From Ptiloglossa arizonensis (taxonomy: Eukaryota; Arthropoda; Insecta; Hymenoptera; Colletidae): a DNA stretch of 64,000 nucleotides. The stretch lies in the NCBI RefSeq assembly GCF_051014685.1, contig NC_135048.1, positions 29,535,043 through 29,599,042 on the forward strand, written 5' to 3'. Positions within the stretch are counted from its first letter, which is position 1. Each line of letters opens with the position of its first letter. Made by a program: the position numbers and the translations under genes. This document shows positions 12,420-24,560 of this stretch, piece by piece. The notes under the pieces were generated by a model. It did not search any database. It was given only the letters and a program-made list of their open reading frames with translations, and was not told the DNA's origin.

Positions 12420-13361
12420 GTACGTGTAATCGTACATGAAAAATATCTTACTTTAATACCAGTACAATAATCGAAAATTGTACTCGAACGTCTATCGTTC
12501 AAGGCAAAATTTTATTCGTTTTCTTGGATCGACCGGTTGAATCTCGATTCGTTATGAAACGTTAAACGTTCCGAATTTAAAATTCTAATTTTTACCCAAA
12601 GTAGCGTGAAAAAGTTGTTCGTCTTTCGATTCGAAATTTTTTTATTACGTATCAAAAAGTCACCGGTTGGAACACCCGGCACTTCGCGGAACGATTTTGA
12701 GAAATCGATCGACGATCGATCGCAACCAGAAGGCTCCCAACCGGTCACGCGTCGAGCGTCGATCGTTTCCATTGTCCTCGATTCGAAAGGTCGCCTCGTG
12801 ATGAATGAAACGGTTCCGCCCGAAACCTGGCACCGCGCGCCATTCGATTCGCGAATATTTACCTCAAAAAGTACCGCGGAGTCGCGATTACATACACCCG
12901 GCCAAGGCGAAACGTCTATAACGGGACGCTGTGTGTTCCCCAGCCGCGAAAATGCACGTACGCGCGGGAATATGAATGAATAGTCACGGGGCGATTAAGA
13001 TGTCATAGACGATATTTATGGAACCGCTCGGAAACGCTAACGGTATACGAAATTTAAAGTTAAACGCGACTTGGCGCCACCGAGCCGATTCATACCCGGA
13101 AAACCGCTTCTTTATCCCAGCCAGGATCTACCGAGTCACTTACCGCGAAGGTTAACCCCCTCCCGTGTGACGATAGATTCTTCTTCTTTTTTTTTCTCTC
13201 TCTTTCTTCTTTTTTTTTTTTTTCGCGTCCTTGGGAAGGTCATTAGCGGCGGACGATTTCGATAAAATTGATTTACGACGGTGGAGGATCACGTGGCTAC
13301 GAGAACCGTAGTTTCCGGCCAAATGTTATGAAAATTATACTATTTTAAAATCGGTAAAATA
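12420..13361. other. unique intronic stretch with T-rich tract
   Basis: Largely unique sequence with a CpG-rich part (about 12650-13150) and a pyrimidine-rich, T-dominated tract at about 13175-13225. No gene, RNA or repeat unit was recognised. Confidence 0.5.
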
Positions 13362-13492
13362 TTCGCTTGTTCGGCGAAGTCGTTTCGTTCTCCAAAATGG
13401 GGAATATAGAATTTGATGAAATTGTTCGTACGCTTTGAAGAAATCGTTTCGTTTTCAACGAAAGAAACGAGATTAGTTTCCTAACTAACCGA
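13362..13492. mobile_element. mariner-like MITE, diverged copy 1
   Basis: This 131-bp element is flanked by TA on both sides. Imperfect terminal inverted repeats (starting TTCGCTTGTTCGG on the left; reverse complement of the right end TCGGTTAGTTAGG) surround an internal core. The core has GTTCTCCAAAATGGGGAAT and GAAGAAATCGTTTCG and is shared with copies at 26943 and 29515. It is non-autonomous, with no transposase. It is the oldest-looking of the three copies. Confidence 0.75.
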
Positions 13493-13499
13493 TATTTCC

Positions 13500-14380
13500 A
13501 ATTACCGAAACGATTTATAAATGGAATCGAGTAACAAAGTGAAGAATACTGGTAAAAATTGAAATTTGCATTTGTGGGATACGAACACCCGTAAAGTTTG
13601 CATACTTGTCGCTTTATAACCGCGAAACAAATATTACAAATTTTGTCTTCTATTTTCTTAACAATTAATGAGATACAGTCTATCGACGTACGCGTTATTT
13701 TCGTTAAGTATCCCATCGAATAAATTCCGAGAATTAAAGTACTTCAAAATCGGTATAAAAGTATCTCGATTCTATTACTTGGTATTATTGTGTCTTCTTT
13801 TCTCGCAACGGTAGGAATATTTTCGAATATAAATAAAAAAAAGAAAAAGAAAAAAAAAACATTATTTTAAGTTCGTCGAGAATACTTAAAAAGATCCAGA
13901 AATCGATTCTTCCTCCGAAAGGATTCCCTCTCCCGTTTAAACTGGCCGATTTGTCAACAGCGTGATCGCTAATCGCGGAGTCGAACGAACGAACGAACGA
14001 ACGAAGCGAGGCGAGCCGAGGACGCTCGCGCTGCCTTGAACTTTCGATACATTCGAGGTATTCCCGGAGATTTGTCCTCCTATCTGGCATTCTGGCGCGT
14101 TCGTAGCCCAACACTCTCGTCTCTACAGGTGTGTCGGGGTCTTTAGCCTCCGAGTGGCGAGGTAAAAACACCGATCCTCACCGCCGGGCGCATTGTAATA
14201 CTTTACGGGAAAGAGCACGACCCACTGCCTCCGCTGTACGATCGCTGTGACGCGCGCAGCCGATGCAACGCTGCGGTCGGTGCATCGCGACACAAATACA
14301 GGGCGTTAGAAAAGTCTACCGACTGCGCGTGGTGTACGCGTATACGTGAGCCATCGAACAGAGCCGTGGAAACGCGATAA
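13500..14380. other. unique intronic stretch with GAAC tetranucleotide run
   Basis: Mostly unique sequence. A short (GAAC)n run of about six units lies at 13983-14006 and an A-rich tract at about 13830-13860. Nothing coding was recognised. Confidence 0.5.
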
Positions 14381-15300
14381 TTTCCACGGCGGAGGGAAAA
14401 TAAATTTTCCAAATTGAATTTCATAAATTTCATACATTTCATAAATTTCATAAATTTCATTAATTTTATAAATTTCATAAATTTCCCTCGTTTGTTTCGA
14501 TTAATTTCCGCGGCGGAGGGAAAATAATTTTTCCAAATTGAATTTCATAAATTTTATGAATTTTATGAATTTCATAAATTTCATAAATTTCATAAATTTC
14601 ATAAATTTCATAAATTTCATAAATTTCATACATTTCCCTCGTTTGTTTCGATTAATTTCCACGGCGGAGGGAAAATAATTTTTCCAAATTGAATTTCATT
14701 AATTTCATAAATTTCATTCATTTCATTCATTTCATAAATTTCATAAATTTCATTAATTTCATAAATTTCATAAATTTCATTAATTTTATAAATTTCATAA
14801 ATTTCCCTCATTTGTTTCGATTAATTTCCGTGGCGGAGGGAAAATAATTTTTTTAAATTGAATTTCATAAATTTTATGAATTTCATAAATTTTATAAATT
14901 TCCCTCGTTTGTTTATTTCGATTAATTTCCGCGGCGGAGGGAAAATAATTTTTTAAATTGAATTTCATAAATTTCATAAATTTCATTCATTTCATTAATT
15001 TCATAAATTTCATTAATTTCATAAATTTCATAAATTTCATTAATTTTATAAATTTCATAAATTTCCCTCATTTGTTTCGATTAATTTCCGTGGCGGAGGG
15101 AAAATAATTTTTTTAAATTGAATTTCATAAATTTCATAAATTTCATAAATTTCATTAATTTCATAAATTTCATTAATTTCATTAATTTCATTAATTTCAT
15201 AAATTTCGTAAATTTCGTAAATTTCGTAAATTTCGTAAATTTCGTAAATTTCGTAAATTTCGTAAATTTCGTAAATTTCATAAATTTTATAAATTTCCCT
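14380..15300. repeat. nested 9-bp satellite with higher-order units
   Basis: Runs of the nonamer ATTTCATAA and its variants ATTTCATTA, ATTTTATGA and ATTTCGTAA are punctuated six times by a conserved spacer. The spacer reads CCCTCGTTTGTTTCGATTAA, then TTTCCGCGGCGGAGGGAAAATAA, then a TTGAA block. Spacers lie near 14380, 14500, 14655, 14815, 14920 and 15075. In the last segment the ATTTCGTAA variant is homogenised into about nine consecutive copies (15205-15280). The 9-bp period keeps frames open on both strands (Met-Lys-Phe or Asn-Phe-Ile repeats), which are artefacts. Confidence 0.93.
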
Positions 15301-16430
15301 CGTTTCTTTCGATTAACTTTATATATTAATTCGTATCGATTGCGTGACTCGAGGGGACGAAAAACGAACGCGCGTATCGATACGATTATATTTAACCCTT
15401 TTCACTCGAAGCTTTTCTGTTACCGGAAATTAGCACCTCGATGAAATCCTTCGAATCGTGTAATTAATTTCAAACGGAACATTTTCCTTTCAACATTTCA
15501 TATACATACATTTACATCTTAGAAGAAAGTAATGATTGAATTTTAATTTCAATTTCAAACCACGATGGTTTTCCGAATTGGAGAAAGTACACCGAATTAA
15601 ATGGCGATCGAGGATCGCCTCTCGAGTGGAAAGGGTTGAAATAAACTGATAATTTGCGAATCGTAGTAGGACTTCGTATAAAGTATAAAAATGATCGATT
15701 CTAAGATTTTGAACGTATAGTAATCGAGCATTTGGAATAAAATTACCTGCTTGCGATATCATTGACTCTTCGTAATGTAAATTGCTGTTTAAAATTGAAT
15801 CCAAATCAATCTTAAAGGGAATTTAATTTTCGTTGAGCTCAAAATTGAAATTTCGATTCTAATGCTATAATTTTTAATTCCATTACGATTCAACTGTGCT
15901 TAAATTTATTTTTCTACCACATTCGTGTTCTGATTATCGTCCATATTTCGTACGTTCGAGTTTCAATTTTTACCGAATCGAAAGTTCTTCGTCACGGAAT
16001 TGTTCAAATGGTTCCTCGATCACGGTCCACCGTGGATTCGATTATCCTCGTTTACGTTCGTCATCCGTGCGACGATAGCGCGAAGAAAAGATCCGCTCGC
16101 AGGTAGATAACAACGCGCCGAGACTTTTCCGCCCCGGTGTAGATCGAACGTGACGTACGAGTAAAATAAAGTCTGCCGTGTATCGTTTATCTCTCGCGTT
16201 TTTAGTTCTCCACGTGTCACGAATGTTATTTATCGCGTCCACCTTTCGTTTATCGAGCAGAGCGCGTCCCTCGTCGACGCGACACCACGAACTACCTGCG
16301 CGCACGATCCTCCTCGAGCTCGCGTTATCGATACTCGCGGAAACTCCGTCGGACGCGTCCAATTACCACCTTCGAGAGTACGCTACCCGTCCACGGGCCC
16401 AGTTTTCATTTTTTTCGAACACGAGATGAA
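15300..16430. other. unique intronic stretch
   Basis: AT-rich unique sequence to about 15.9 kb, then a CpG-rich island to 16.43 kb. Nothing recognisable was found on either strand. Confidence 0.5.
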
Positions 16431-16439
16431 AGAAAAAAA

Positions 16440-17135
16440 GAATCAACCACGCGCGGACTAACGCTGTCTTCAATTTTTTTCGAGTGCGAGATGAAAAAAA
16501 AATTACGAGTTAAAACTGTTTTCGACTTTTCGAGCAGAGGATTAAAAAAAGAACAGAACGCGCGAACTATCGCAGTTTTCGACTTTTCGAGTACAAGATT
16601 TAAAAGAAGAAAGAAAAGAAGGCGCTAACTAACGCAAATTTCAATTTTTCCAATACGATACAAAAAAAAAAAGAAAAGGAGATGCTAACTAACACAGTTT
16701 TCGACTTTTCGAGTAGAAGATAAAAAAAAAGAAAATAACGCACGAACTAACGCAGTTTTCGACTTTTCGAGTACAAGATTTAAAAGAAGAAAGAAAAGAA
16801 GGCGCTAACTAACGCAAATTTCAATTTTTCCAATACGATACAAAAAAAAAAAGAAAAGGAGATGCTAACTAACACAGTTTTCGACTTTTCGAGTAGAAGA
16901 TAAAAAAAAAGAAAATAACGCACGAACTAACGCAGTTCTCGACTTTTCGAGTATAAGATTAAAAAAGAAACAGAACGCACGAAATAATGCAGTTTTCGAC
17001 TTTTCGAATAGGAGTTAAAGAAAAGAGAACTATCCACGAATTGACGCAAATTTCGATTTCTTCAATACGATACAAAAAAAAAGTAAAGAACAAACCAACG
17101 CAAATTTCGACTTTTCGAGTACAAGATTTAAAAAA
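16440..17135. repeat. 60-bp repeats organised in 180-bp higher-order units
   Basis: A basic unit of about 60 bp contains AACTAACGCAGTTTTCGACT, then a TTTTCGAGTA-type block, then an A-rich tract. Three variants form a 180-bp higher-order unit that is duplicated essentially without change at about 16573-16752 and 16753-16932. Flanking copies are more diverged, so the duplication is young compared with the base array. Confidence 0.9.
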
Positions 17136-17139
17136 AAGA

Positions 17140-18085
17140 AGGACACACGAGCTAAACATCGAACGCAGGTAAAAATGTGTCTGTCGAACGTCGTCGATCT
17201 GACCCTGAGCACAACAGGATGCCGATGTCGCACGCGCTCGCGACTTTCACTGCATTCGAAAATGCATACTAAACGTCCTCGAGATGAATTTACGAGCAAA
17301 AACCCTCAATACGTACTCGCTCGATTTTTATTAGGCGCCGCGCTCGCGCGAAATGTTTTCCTTCGACGAGAGAGAAAGAGGAAAAAAAAAAAAGAAGAAA
17401 CGAAAGCTCCTCCTCGACGCAAAATTTCCATCGCTTGATAATTTTTACATTTACAATCGGCTCGAGCCTACGAAACACGCTCGTCGTATCCACCGACGGA
17501 TTCGTTCGAGACTCGGTTTCTCTGGATCAACGAGGCGGCCGCCTGCGAGTTTCCGAGAGCGTCGCTCAACTCGCGCGGAACCCACTCATCCGTCTTCTTC
17601 GCTTCGCCAATCTTTGCCAAGTAACGTACGATCGCAAGAACGAGGGACGTTCATTCGCGAGGCTACGGCTCGCGCGGTCTGACGTGGATTATTTTCACCA
17701 CGAACTCCGTCAAAGTTTCTCGTACGAAAATTTCGGTCCGCAGCTTCGTACATATAACGACCGAACACCGTGGATCGATTTCTTTCCCACGTGGACGAGA
17801 ATTCGAAAGACACGGAAGGTTTCGTAGGATCGACGCGTTAATGAAAATTACAATCGAGTTGAATCTCACGACGGACAACGTATTACGTAATTGTAGATCG
17901 GGACACGCGTTCGGGAATAGTTACACGGGAAATTTTATTCCCGTGTCTATCGGTCGAATAAAATTCTGCCCACTGGCGCACCGCCCCCGGGTTCGAATTC
18001 ATGAATGGGAATACCAATTATTCGGTTAAATGTAAACGTCTGTATACTTCTGTACGAAATATACTATTGGGAGGTATGCTTGTCG
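17140..18085. other. CpG-rich unique island with a small hairpin
   Basis: Single-copy looking, CpG-rich intron sequence. A perfect 9-bp inverted repeat with a 6-nt loop (ACACGGGAA / TTCCCGTGT) lies at 17923-17946. No gene was recognised, and the several short open frames have no homology signal. Confidence 0.5.
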
Positions 18086-18089
18086 ATGT

Positions 18090-18510
18090 TATAAATATGA
18101 ATCGAATTACGTGGGTATTGGAATACTGAGAATTGAATTTTGTGGGTATTGGAATACCGGGAATTGAATTTTGTGGTTAGCGGAATGCTGGGAATTGAAT
18201 TTTGTGGGTATTGGATTTCTAAGAATTGAATTTTATGGGCATTCGAAATCTAAGAATTGAATTTTGTGGGTATTGGAATTCTAAGAATTGAATTTTGTGG
18301 ATATTGTAATGCTAATAATTGAATTTTGTGGGTATTGGAATTCTAAGAATTGAATTTTGTAGGTGTTGGGATGCTAAGAATTGAATTTTGTAGGTGTTGG
18401 GATGCTAAGAATTGAATTTTGTGGGTATTGGAATTCTAAGAATTAAATTACGTAGGTATTGGAATACTACAAATCGAATTTTGTAGGTATTGGAATACTA
18501 CGATTCGAAT
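18090..18510. repeat. 31-bp minisatellite, array 1
   Basis: About 14 copies of a 31-bp unit in which GGTATTGGAAT is followed by CTAAGAATTGAATTTTGT. The same repeat family forms the larger array at 19905-21060, in the same orientation, across about 1.4 kb of unrelated unique DNA. Confidence 0.93.
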
Positions 18511-19905
18511 ATTGAAACACTATTGTCTACCTCGAACCAACTATACATTACTTAATCTTTCTACTGGTAAACTCCTCGAGTCCTGATAATCTAACATTCT
18601 AAACTTACGAATAAGAGATTAAGAATATTAAAAAAAAAATAATCCAAAAGAAAAATCAGTAAATACGATGAACCCATCGTCGCGTGCGGAAATCCCGTAG
18701 CCCCGTTCACCGAGCACGGTAACCGAACGCCCATAGGCGTTTCACGCACGGCCCTCCTGGGAATCGATCTTCGAGTTTCCAAAACAAATATTCCACGTTA
18801 ATTTAAAAATTTTTTTTTTTGTACTTTTATTTCGCGTCTTTATCGCTCCGAACGTGCCGCGGTGCGCGCAGCGGGTAAACATTCGTTTACCGGGAGGGAC
18901 GAGACACAAGGAAATAAAGTCGAGCGAGGCTGGCGTTATTCACGGCTGCCACGAGGCTGGTGCAGGTAGGCAGTCCGTCCCGCAAATCGTTAAACCGTTT
19001 GGGTTCGCGTCGCGGCCGTGAAATCCCGCGCGCGTTCGTTCGATTCCTCGGGGAAACGACGGTGATCGTTAATTCGACGGTTTCGAGGAACGATTTTGAC
19101 TGACAGCGTGTACCACAAACAACCACGGCCGCGTTACGAAAATATTCGTGAAAAAGGCGAGCAGCGTCGATCGCGGAGGCCGCGCGTTTACAAAGGCGGC
19201 CCCCGGGGGGCTTTTAAGCGAACCGGTCGGGGCGAGCGCGCATGCGCACCACCGGCCACGATACAACCGAGCCGTCCCGACAAACGCGCGCGTGTATATA
19301 CCTATCCCGAGCTCGTTATCTATAATACCCGTGGCTATCGTTGGATTTTTCACGCTTTCCAGGAATTTATAGCCGTAGCGGCCCACGTTCGCCTAAAATG
19401 TCGATCGGTGGTCGGCGTTCGGGCGAACCGTGGCTCGATAAAGCCGTAGATCCGAGTGTGCAAGCGCGTGCACGCGCGCGCGCACGCAAATTCCACGTAT
19501 AAAATGTGACGCTGCTCGTGACTAATGTTTCGTCAAACGATACAGTTGACGGAAAACCTTGGATGCTCGCTGGCTCGTCGTGTCTCGTGTGTTCACCTGG
19601 CGGCGAAACGTGTTTTCTCTAGCTGCCAAGACCTTTCGTTGAAAGAGCGAGCGAGCGAGCGAGCGAACGCGTGTTCGCCTCTTAGCTAGCGATGGGATCA
19701 AGCGTATCGCAAATAGCATCGAGAGCTAATGGAACCGTCCTCGAATCGTGTACGAGTACTTCGAAAAATAAAAGCGCCGCTTTTTCGGGGAGAGGGGGCG
19801 GGAGGGAAGGAATTTTTTTTTTTGGAAAGCTTCCGGGGGAGAGGAGGGGATGGCGAGGTTCGTATTGGATTGGGATTATTTCGACGACTTAATGTTCGAA
19901 TGTTA
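18510..19905. other. CpG-rich unique island between the two 31-bp arrays
   Basis: GC-rich, mostly unique sequence with a (GAGC)n tetranucleotide run near 19650-19670, an alternating CG/CA tract near 19465-19485 and a poly-T run at 19811. No gene was identified. Several open frames around 19069-19449 are composition artefacts on both strands. Confidence 0.5.
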
Positions 19906-21060
19906 GATTGTTTTGTAGGTATTGGAATACCTCGAGTTGAATTTTGAGTATTGTGAGGGTATTGGAATGGTATGGATCGAATGTTGTGGATGTTCGAATG
20001 CTAAGAATTGAATTTTGTAGGTATTGAAGTGCTAAGAATTGAATTTTGTGGGTATTAGAATTCTAAGGATTGAATTTTGTGGGTATTGGAATACTAAGAA
20101 GTGAATTTTGTGGGTATTGGATTGCTAAGTATTGAATTTTTTAGGTATTGGAATTCTAAGAATTGAATTTTGTAAGTATTGGAATACTAAGAATTGAATT
20201 TTGTGGGTATTGGAATGCTGAAAATTGAATTTTGTAGGTATTCGAATTCTAAGAATTGAATTTTGTGGGTATTGGAATGCTAATAATTGAATTTTATAGG
20301 TATTGGAATACTACGAGTTGAATTTTGAATACTTCGTAGGTATTGGAATACTATGAATCGAATTTTCTAGGTATTGGAATACTACGAATCGAATTCTGCA
20401 GGTATTGGAATACCATCAGTTGAACTTTGAATACTTCGCAGGTATTGAAATACAACGAATCGAATTTTGTAGGTATTGGAATATTACGAATCGAATTCTG
20501 CAGGTATTGGAATACCACCAGTTGAACTTTGAATACTTCGCAGGTATTGAAATACTACGAATCGAATTTTGTAGGTATTGGAATACTACGAATCGAATTT
20601 TGTAGGTATTGGAATACTACGAATCGAATTCTGTAGGTATTGGAATACTAGGAATCGAATTCTGTAGGTATTGGAATACCACCAGTTGAACTTTGAATAC
20701 TTCGCAGGTATTGAAATACTACGAATCGAATTCTGTAGGTATTGGAATACTAGGAATCGAATTCTGTAGGTATCGGGATACCACCAGTCGAACTTTGAAT
20801 ACTTCGTGGACATTGGTGTACTACGAATCGAATTTTGTAGATATTGGAGTACCACCAGTTGAATTTCATATATACGGAATATTACGCATAAGCCTCTAAT
20901 ATTTTACGGGCACTTGAATGCTATGAATAAACTTTGAATATTTTGCAGGTATTGGAATTCCACGAATAAGCTTCTAAGATTTCATAGGCATTCGAAATGC
21001 TACGAATAAACTCCCAATACTCTCTAAATTCTCGAATGCTACGAATAAACCACGAATATT
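19905..21060. repeat. 31-bp minisatellite, array 2
   Basis: More than 30 copies of the same family as 18090-18510. The left part resembles array 1 (CTAAGAATTGAATTTTGTGG). The right part uses a second subfamily (TACGAATCGAATTTTGTAGG) combined with a longer variant containing CCACCAGTTGAACTTTGAAT, giving compound units. Copies decay towards 21060. Confidence 0.92.
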
Positions 21061-23395
21061 TGAATATTTTATTTTCCGATCGGTTAGTCAACGTCCTTGC
21101 TGCACAAAGTTCTTGGTATTATAAATATAAAGTAAACATTCACTTACCGCGAGAAACGGGACAAAGAAAATAACCCCTGCAAAGAGGCGAAACTGAAGTG
21201 TCGTTTCCAAACCTAACACACGATATTTCTAAACTATCTAAATTATCCTAACGGATAAAGAAAATTCTCACCACCGTGGGAAACCCTAAGAAAAAACACA
21301 CCCGGATTCCATACATCGTTGCAAAAATGATCAATCAACAATCTCAACAAGATTTGTCGATTGCACTTAATTTTTTAAATCTCTTTAATTTTGTCTCCTG
21401 TCTCGTAATTGTTATTGTCTTCATCTTCCGTCACAGTGACGAATCGACCGGAAAACATTATTTTATTTCTATTTTTTTTTTTTCTTACACGAACATCCTT
21501 GTTTCTAAAAATTGAAGGTGTTCTATTTAGGGACGCCAGCGTGTCGAGTTGTGCACGCGGAAACGTGGCTTTACGACAAGAGCGTCCGGTGTCTTCCGGA
21601 AAGAGTGGCTACGGGTTTACGGGAGACCAGTCTCGAACACGTTCACGGCGTCCATGGTCGATGAAACGCGAAAGAAAGAAATCCGTCTGCTCGATTCGTG
21701 AGGTTCGTTTCGTCGTGGCACGGTCGCTCCTTCCCCAGGTGTGTAACACTCGAACCTAGCTAACGGGACTAACGTATAACATTATACGGCGTGGTAACGC
21801 GCGAGCGTAAGAAACGAAAGATCGAAGAAAACCCTAGAATCGACGCGATGAAAAAGAGTCGTCCCGGCGTCGAGTATCACCGACGACGATAAATGCCATT
21901 GGTCGGCCCGTGAAACGCTCTGGACCACGAATCGATATCGATTTTCACGGATCTCGACTCAACAGGGTCGACTCGAGCAACGCGGATACGGGATAAACAA
22001 ACAAAACCACGCGATTAACGCGAAGAAAGAAACATCGATTTTTTTCAATCGTATTTTCGTAACTATAACGAAACAAGGGGTTAGGAAAGCTTTTGGAGTA
22101 TCTTGTAACGTACAGAGAATTTTGTCGATACTTTCTACGTGTAGGTATACTCGTAATAAGATCCAAAAGAGGGAAGAAATATTCCATAAGCGTAGACCTG
22201 CAAATATTTGATTAAAAAGTTGTGAGAATAGGAGAAAGAATAATTTTTTTAATTATATTGATACTAATTACCGATATTTAGAAACACCGATCCTTTAGGG
22301 ACAGGATCTTTCAAAAGACAGTTGATTTTTGGTTTATAGATTTAAGTATCTGGTGAACTTTCTTACAGATAAGATCGAATTTTGTGGAAAATTAAATCGT
22401 CAATAGAGATTCTAAAAGAGCCATAGTGTCCAATTATATATCTATGTATATAATATGTCCATATCGTGGATAAATTACAGTATCTACGAAGAATTATGAT
22501 TAACGTTTGAAAAATCGTACTTGTACAAATTTCAACCCCCTATAAGAATCTTTCCAAACGTCCCCTTTCGGTAGTGGTACTCGATAAGTGCGTATCGTGG
22601 GTTCTGGATTGGCGGTAGAAACGGAAGGTTTCCTCGCAGGCGTCTCAACAATTGAGAAAAACTATAAATAGCCGGTTATTGCACTGGACACTTCAATTGT
22701 AGGGAAGCGTTGTCCCGAAACGAAGAGGAACGATCCCGGGCCCGGTCAACGAAAGTTTCGTCCCGCTAATAAATATCGCGGGTCACCGATGTCTCGCGCG
22801 ACGTTCAAGGCGTTAATAGTTTACGTATCCCCTCTGTTCGTTTTTCGCTTATTCGAAGCAGAATATAGAATAGACGGGGAACGTTCACGGGGCGAGGCGA
22901 CGCTTCCTAGAAGGATTTCAAAGAGTCAGTTTGTCCGCGGCACGAATCACGTTTCAATTACGCAAATTAGATTCTAATAAGTCCCGGTTCTGGATAAGAT
23001 CCAAAAGCTCCGAGAGACGGCCAGAGGTAATTGGACGAACGGGCGAGAAGAGGAATAAGAGAGAGAGAAGAGACACGGCAGTCATTACCGCATAATACAA
23101 CACAACCGCGCGCGCTCGCGGTTGGCTGCACTTCTTTTACAACGAGGCATCGCGAGCGAGAAACTCTCTCGCGGCCGCCTCAGGCCCGTATTACTCATTA
23201 GACGCAATAAACACGCAACTGCTACCCGGACGAGACTTTCGGGCCCCTGCATCGATTTTCGTGTAGTCGCGGTGAACTGTCAAAATCCGAAAGAAAAAAT
23301 ATCGAGATCTTTCAAAACGGGCTGGGTAGCGATATTTAACTCGAACGCGTTCGTTACTGCGTAAATTTGCCACGTGTAATATGGTCCTCGACATT
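21060..23395. other. unique intronic stretch, CpG-rich islands
   Basis: Unique sequence with CpG-rich parts near 21.55-22.0 and 22.56-23.37 kb. A TATA-like element TATAAATA lies at 22663-22670, with a pyrimidine-flanked initiator-like TTCAATT about 32 bp downstream. A (GA)n run occurs near 23058-23070. No coding gene was recognised. Confidence 0.45.
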
Positions 23396-24560
23396 TTTTC
23401 AAAACGAAGTTTCGAAAGTTACTCCAAACCGGGGTTAGTAGCGATATTGGACGCGTTTGATGTTATTAGCTTGTACGTGTTCAATACTGCGCTAGTTTTC
23501 TACTTGTGAAATACTCCTCGACATTTTTTCATAATAGAATTTCGAAAGTTACTCCAAACCGGGGTTAGTAGTGATATTGAATGCGTTTGATGTTATTATC
23601 TTGTACGTGTTCACTACAGCGCCAGTTTTCTACTTGTGAAATACTCCTCGACAATTTTTCAAAATATAATTTCGAGAGTTACTCCAAACCGGGGTTAGTA
23701 GTGATATTGAATGCGTTTGATGTTATTATCTTGTACGTGTTCACTACTGCGCCAGTTTTCTACTTGTGAAATACTCCTCGACATTTTTTCAAAATATAAT
23801 TTCGAGAGTTACTCCAAACCGGGGTTAGTAGTGATATTGAATGAGTTTGATGTTATTATCTTGTACGTGTTCACTACTGCGCCAGTTTTCTACTTGTGAA
23901 ATACTCCGACATTTTTTCAAAATATAATTTCAAAAGTTACTCCAAACCGGGGTTAGTAGTGATATTAAACGCATTTTATGTTATTATCTTGAACACGTTC
24001 GTTACTACGCCAGTTTTCTACGTGTAGGGTTCTCCTCGACATTTCTTTAAAATATAATTTTGAAAGTGACTCCAAACCGGGGTTAGTAGCTTATTGAACA
24101 CATTTTATATTATCATTATCTTGAACGTGTTCACTACTGCGTCAATTTTCTACGTGTAGGGTTCTCCTCGATATTTTTCCAAAATATAATTTCGAAAGTT
24201 ACTTCAAACCGGGGTTAGTAGCTTATTGAACACATTTTATATTATCATTATCTTGAACGTGTTCACTACTGCGTCAATTTTCTACGTGTAGGATTCTTCT
24301 CTATATTTCTTTAAAATATAATTTTGAAAGTGACTCCAAACCGGGATTAGTAGCTCAGTAAAAAATTGTATGTTATCATTATCTTGAACGAGTTCGTTAC
24401 TTCAATTTTCTACGCGTAGAGTTCTCCTCGACATTATTTTAAAACATAATTTCAAAAGCAACTCTAAACCAGGATGGGTAGCGATATTTATCTTGAACGC
24501 GTTCACTACTCAGCTAACTTTCTACCTACGAAATTCTCCAGGACATTTTTCAAAATATAA
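23395..24560. repeat. 130-bp tandem array, about nine copies
   Basis: The unit carries CTCCAAACCGGGGTTAGTAG, then TTATCTTGTACGTGTTCACT, then CAGTTTTCTACTTGTGAAAT. The CCAAACC marker recurs near 23423, 23553, 23683, 23813, 23941, 24071, 24203, 24338 and 24466. Central copies are almost identical and the right-hand copies are diverged. Open frames in neighbouring copies repeat the same peptide and are not genes. Confidence 0.92.

Noticed and set aside
14626..15444. Open frames giving Met-Lys-Phe or Asn-Phe-Ile/Val repeats
   Set aside because: Produced on both strands by the 9-bp satellite, whose length is a multiple of three.
17985..18000. GGGTTCGAATTC resembling a tRNA B box
   Set aside because: No A box, acceptor stem or anticodon arm can be built around it.
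18090..20300. GGAATG sequences in the 31-bp arrays as TEAD/Scalloped sites for yki autoregulation
   Set aside because: Most copies have GGAATA or GGAATT instead of GGAATG, so the TEAD-like hits are few and no more than expected from the repeat.
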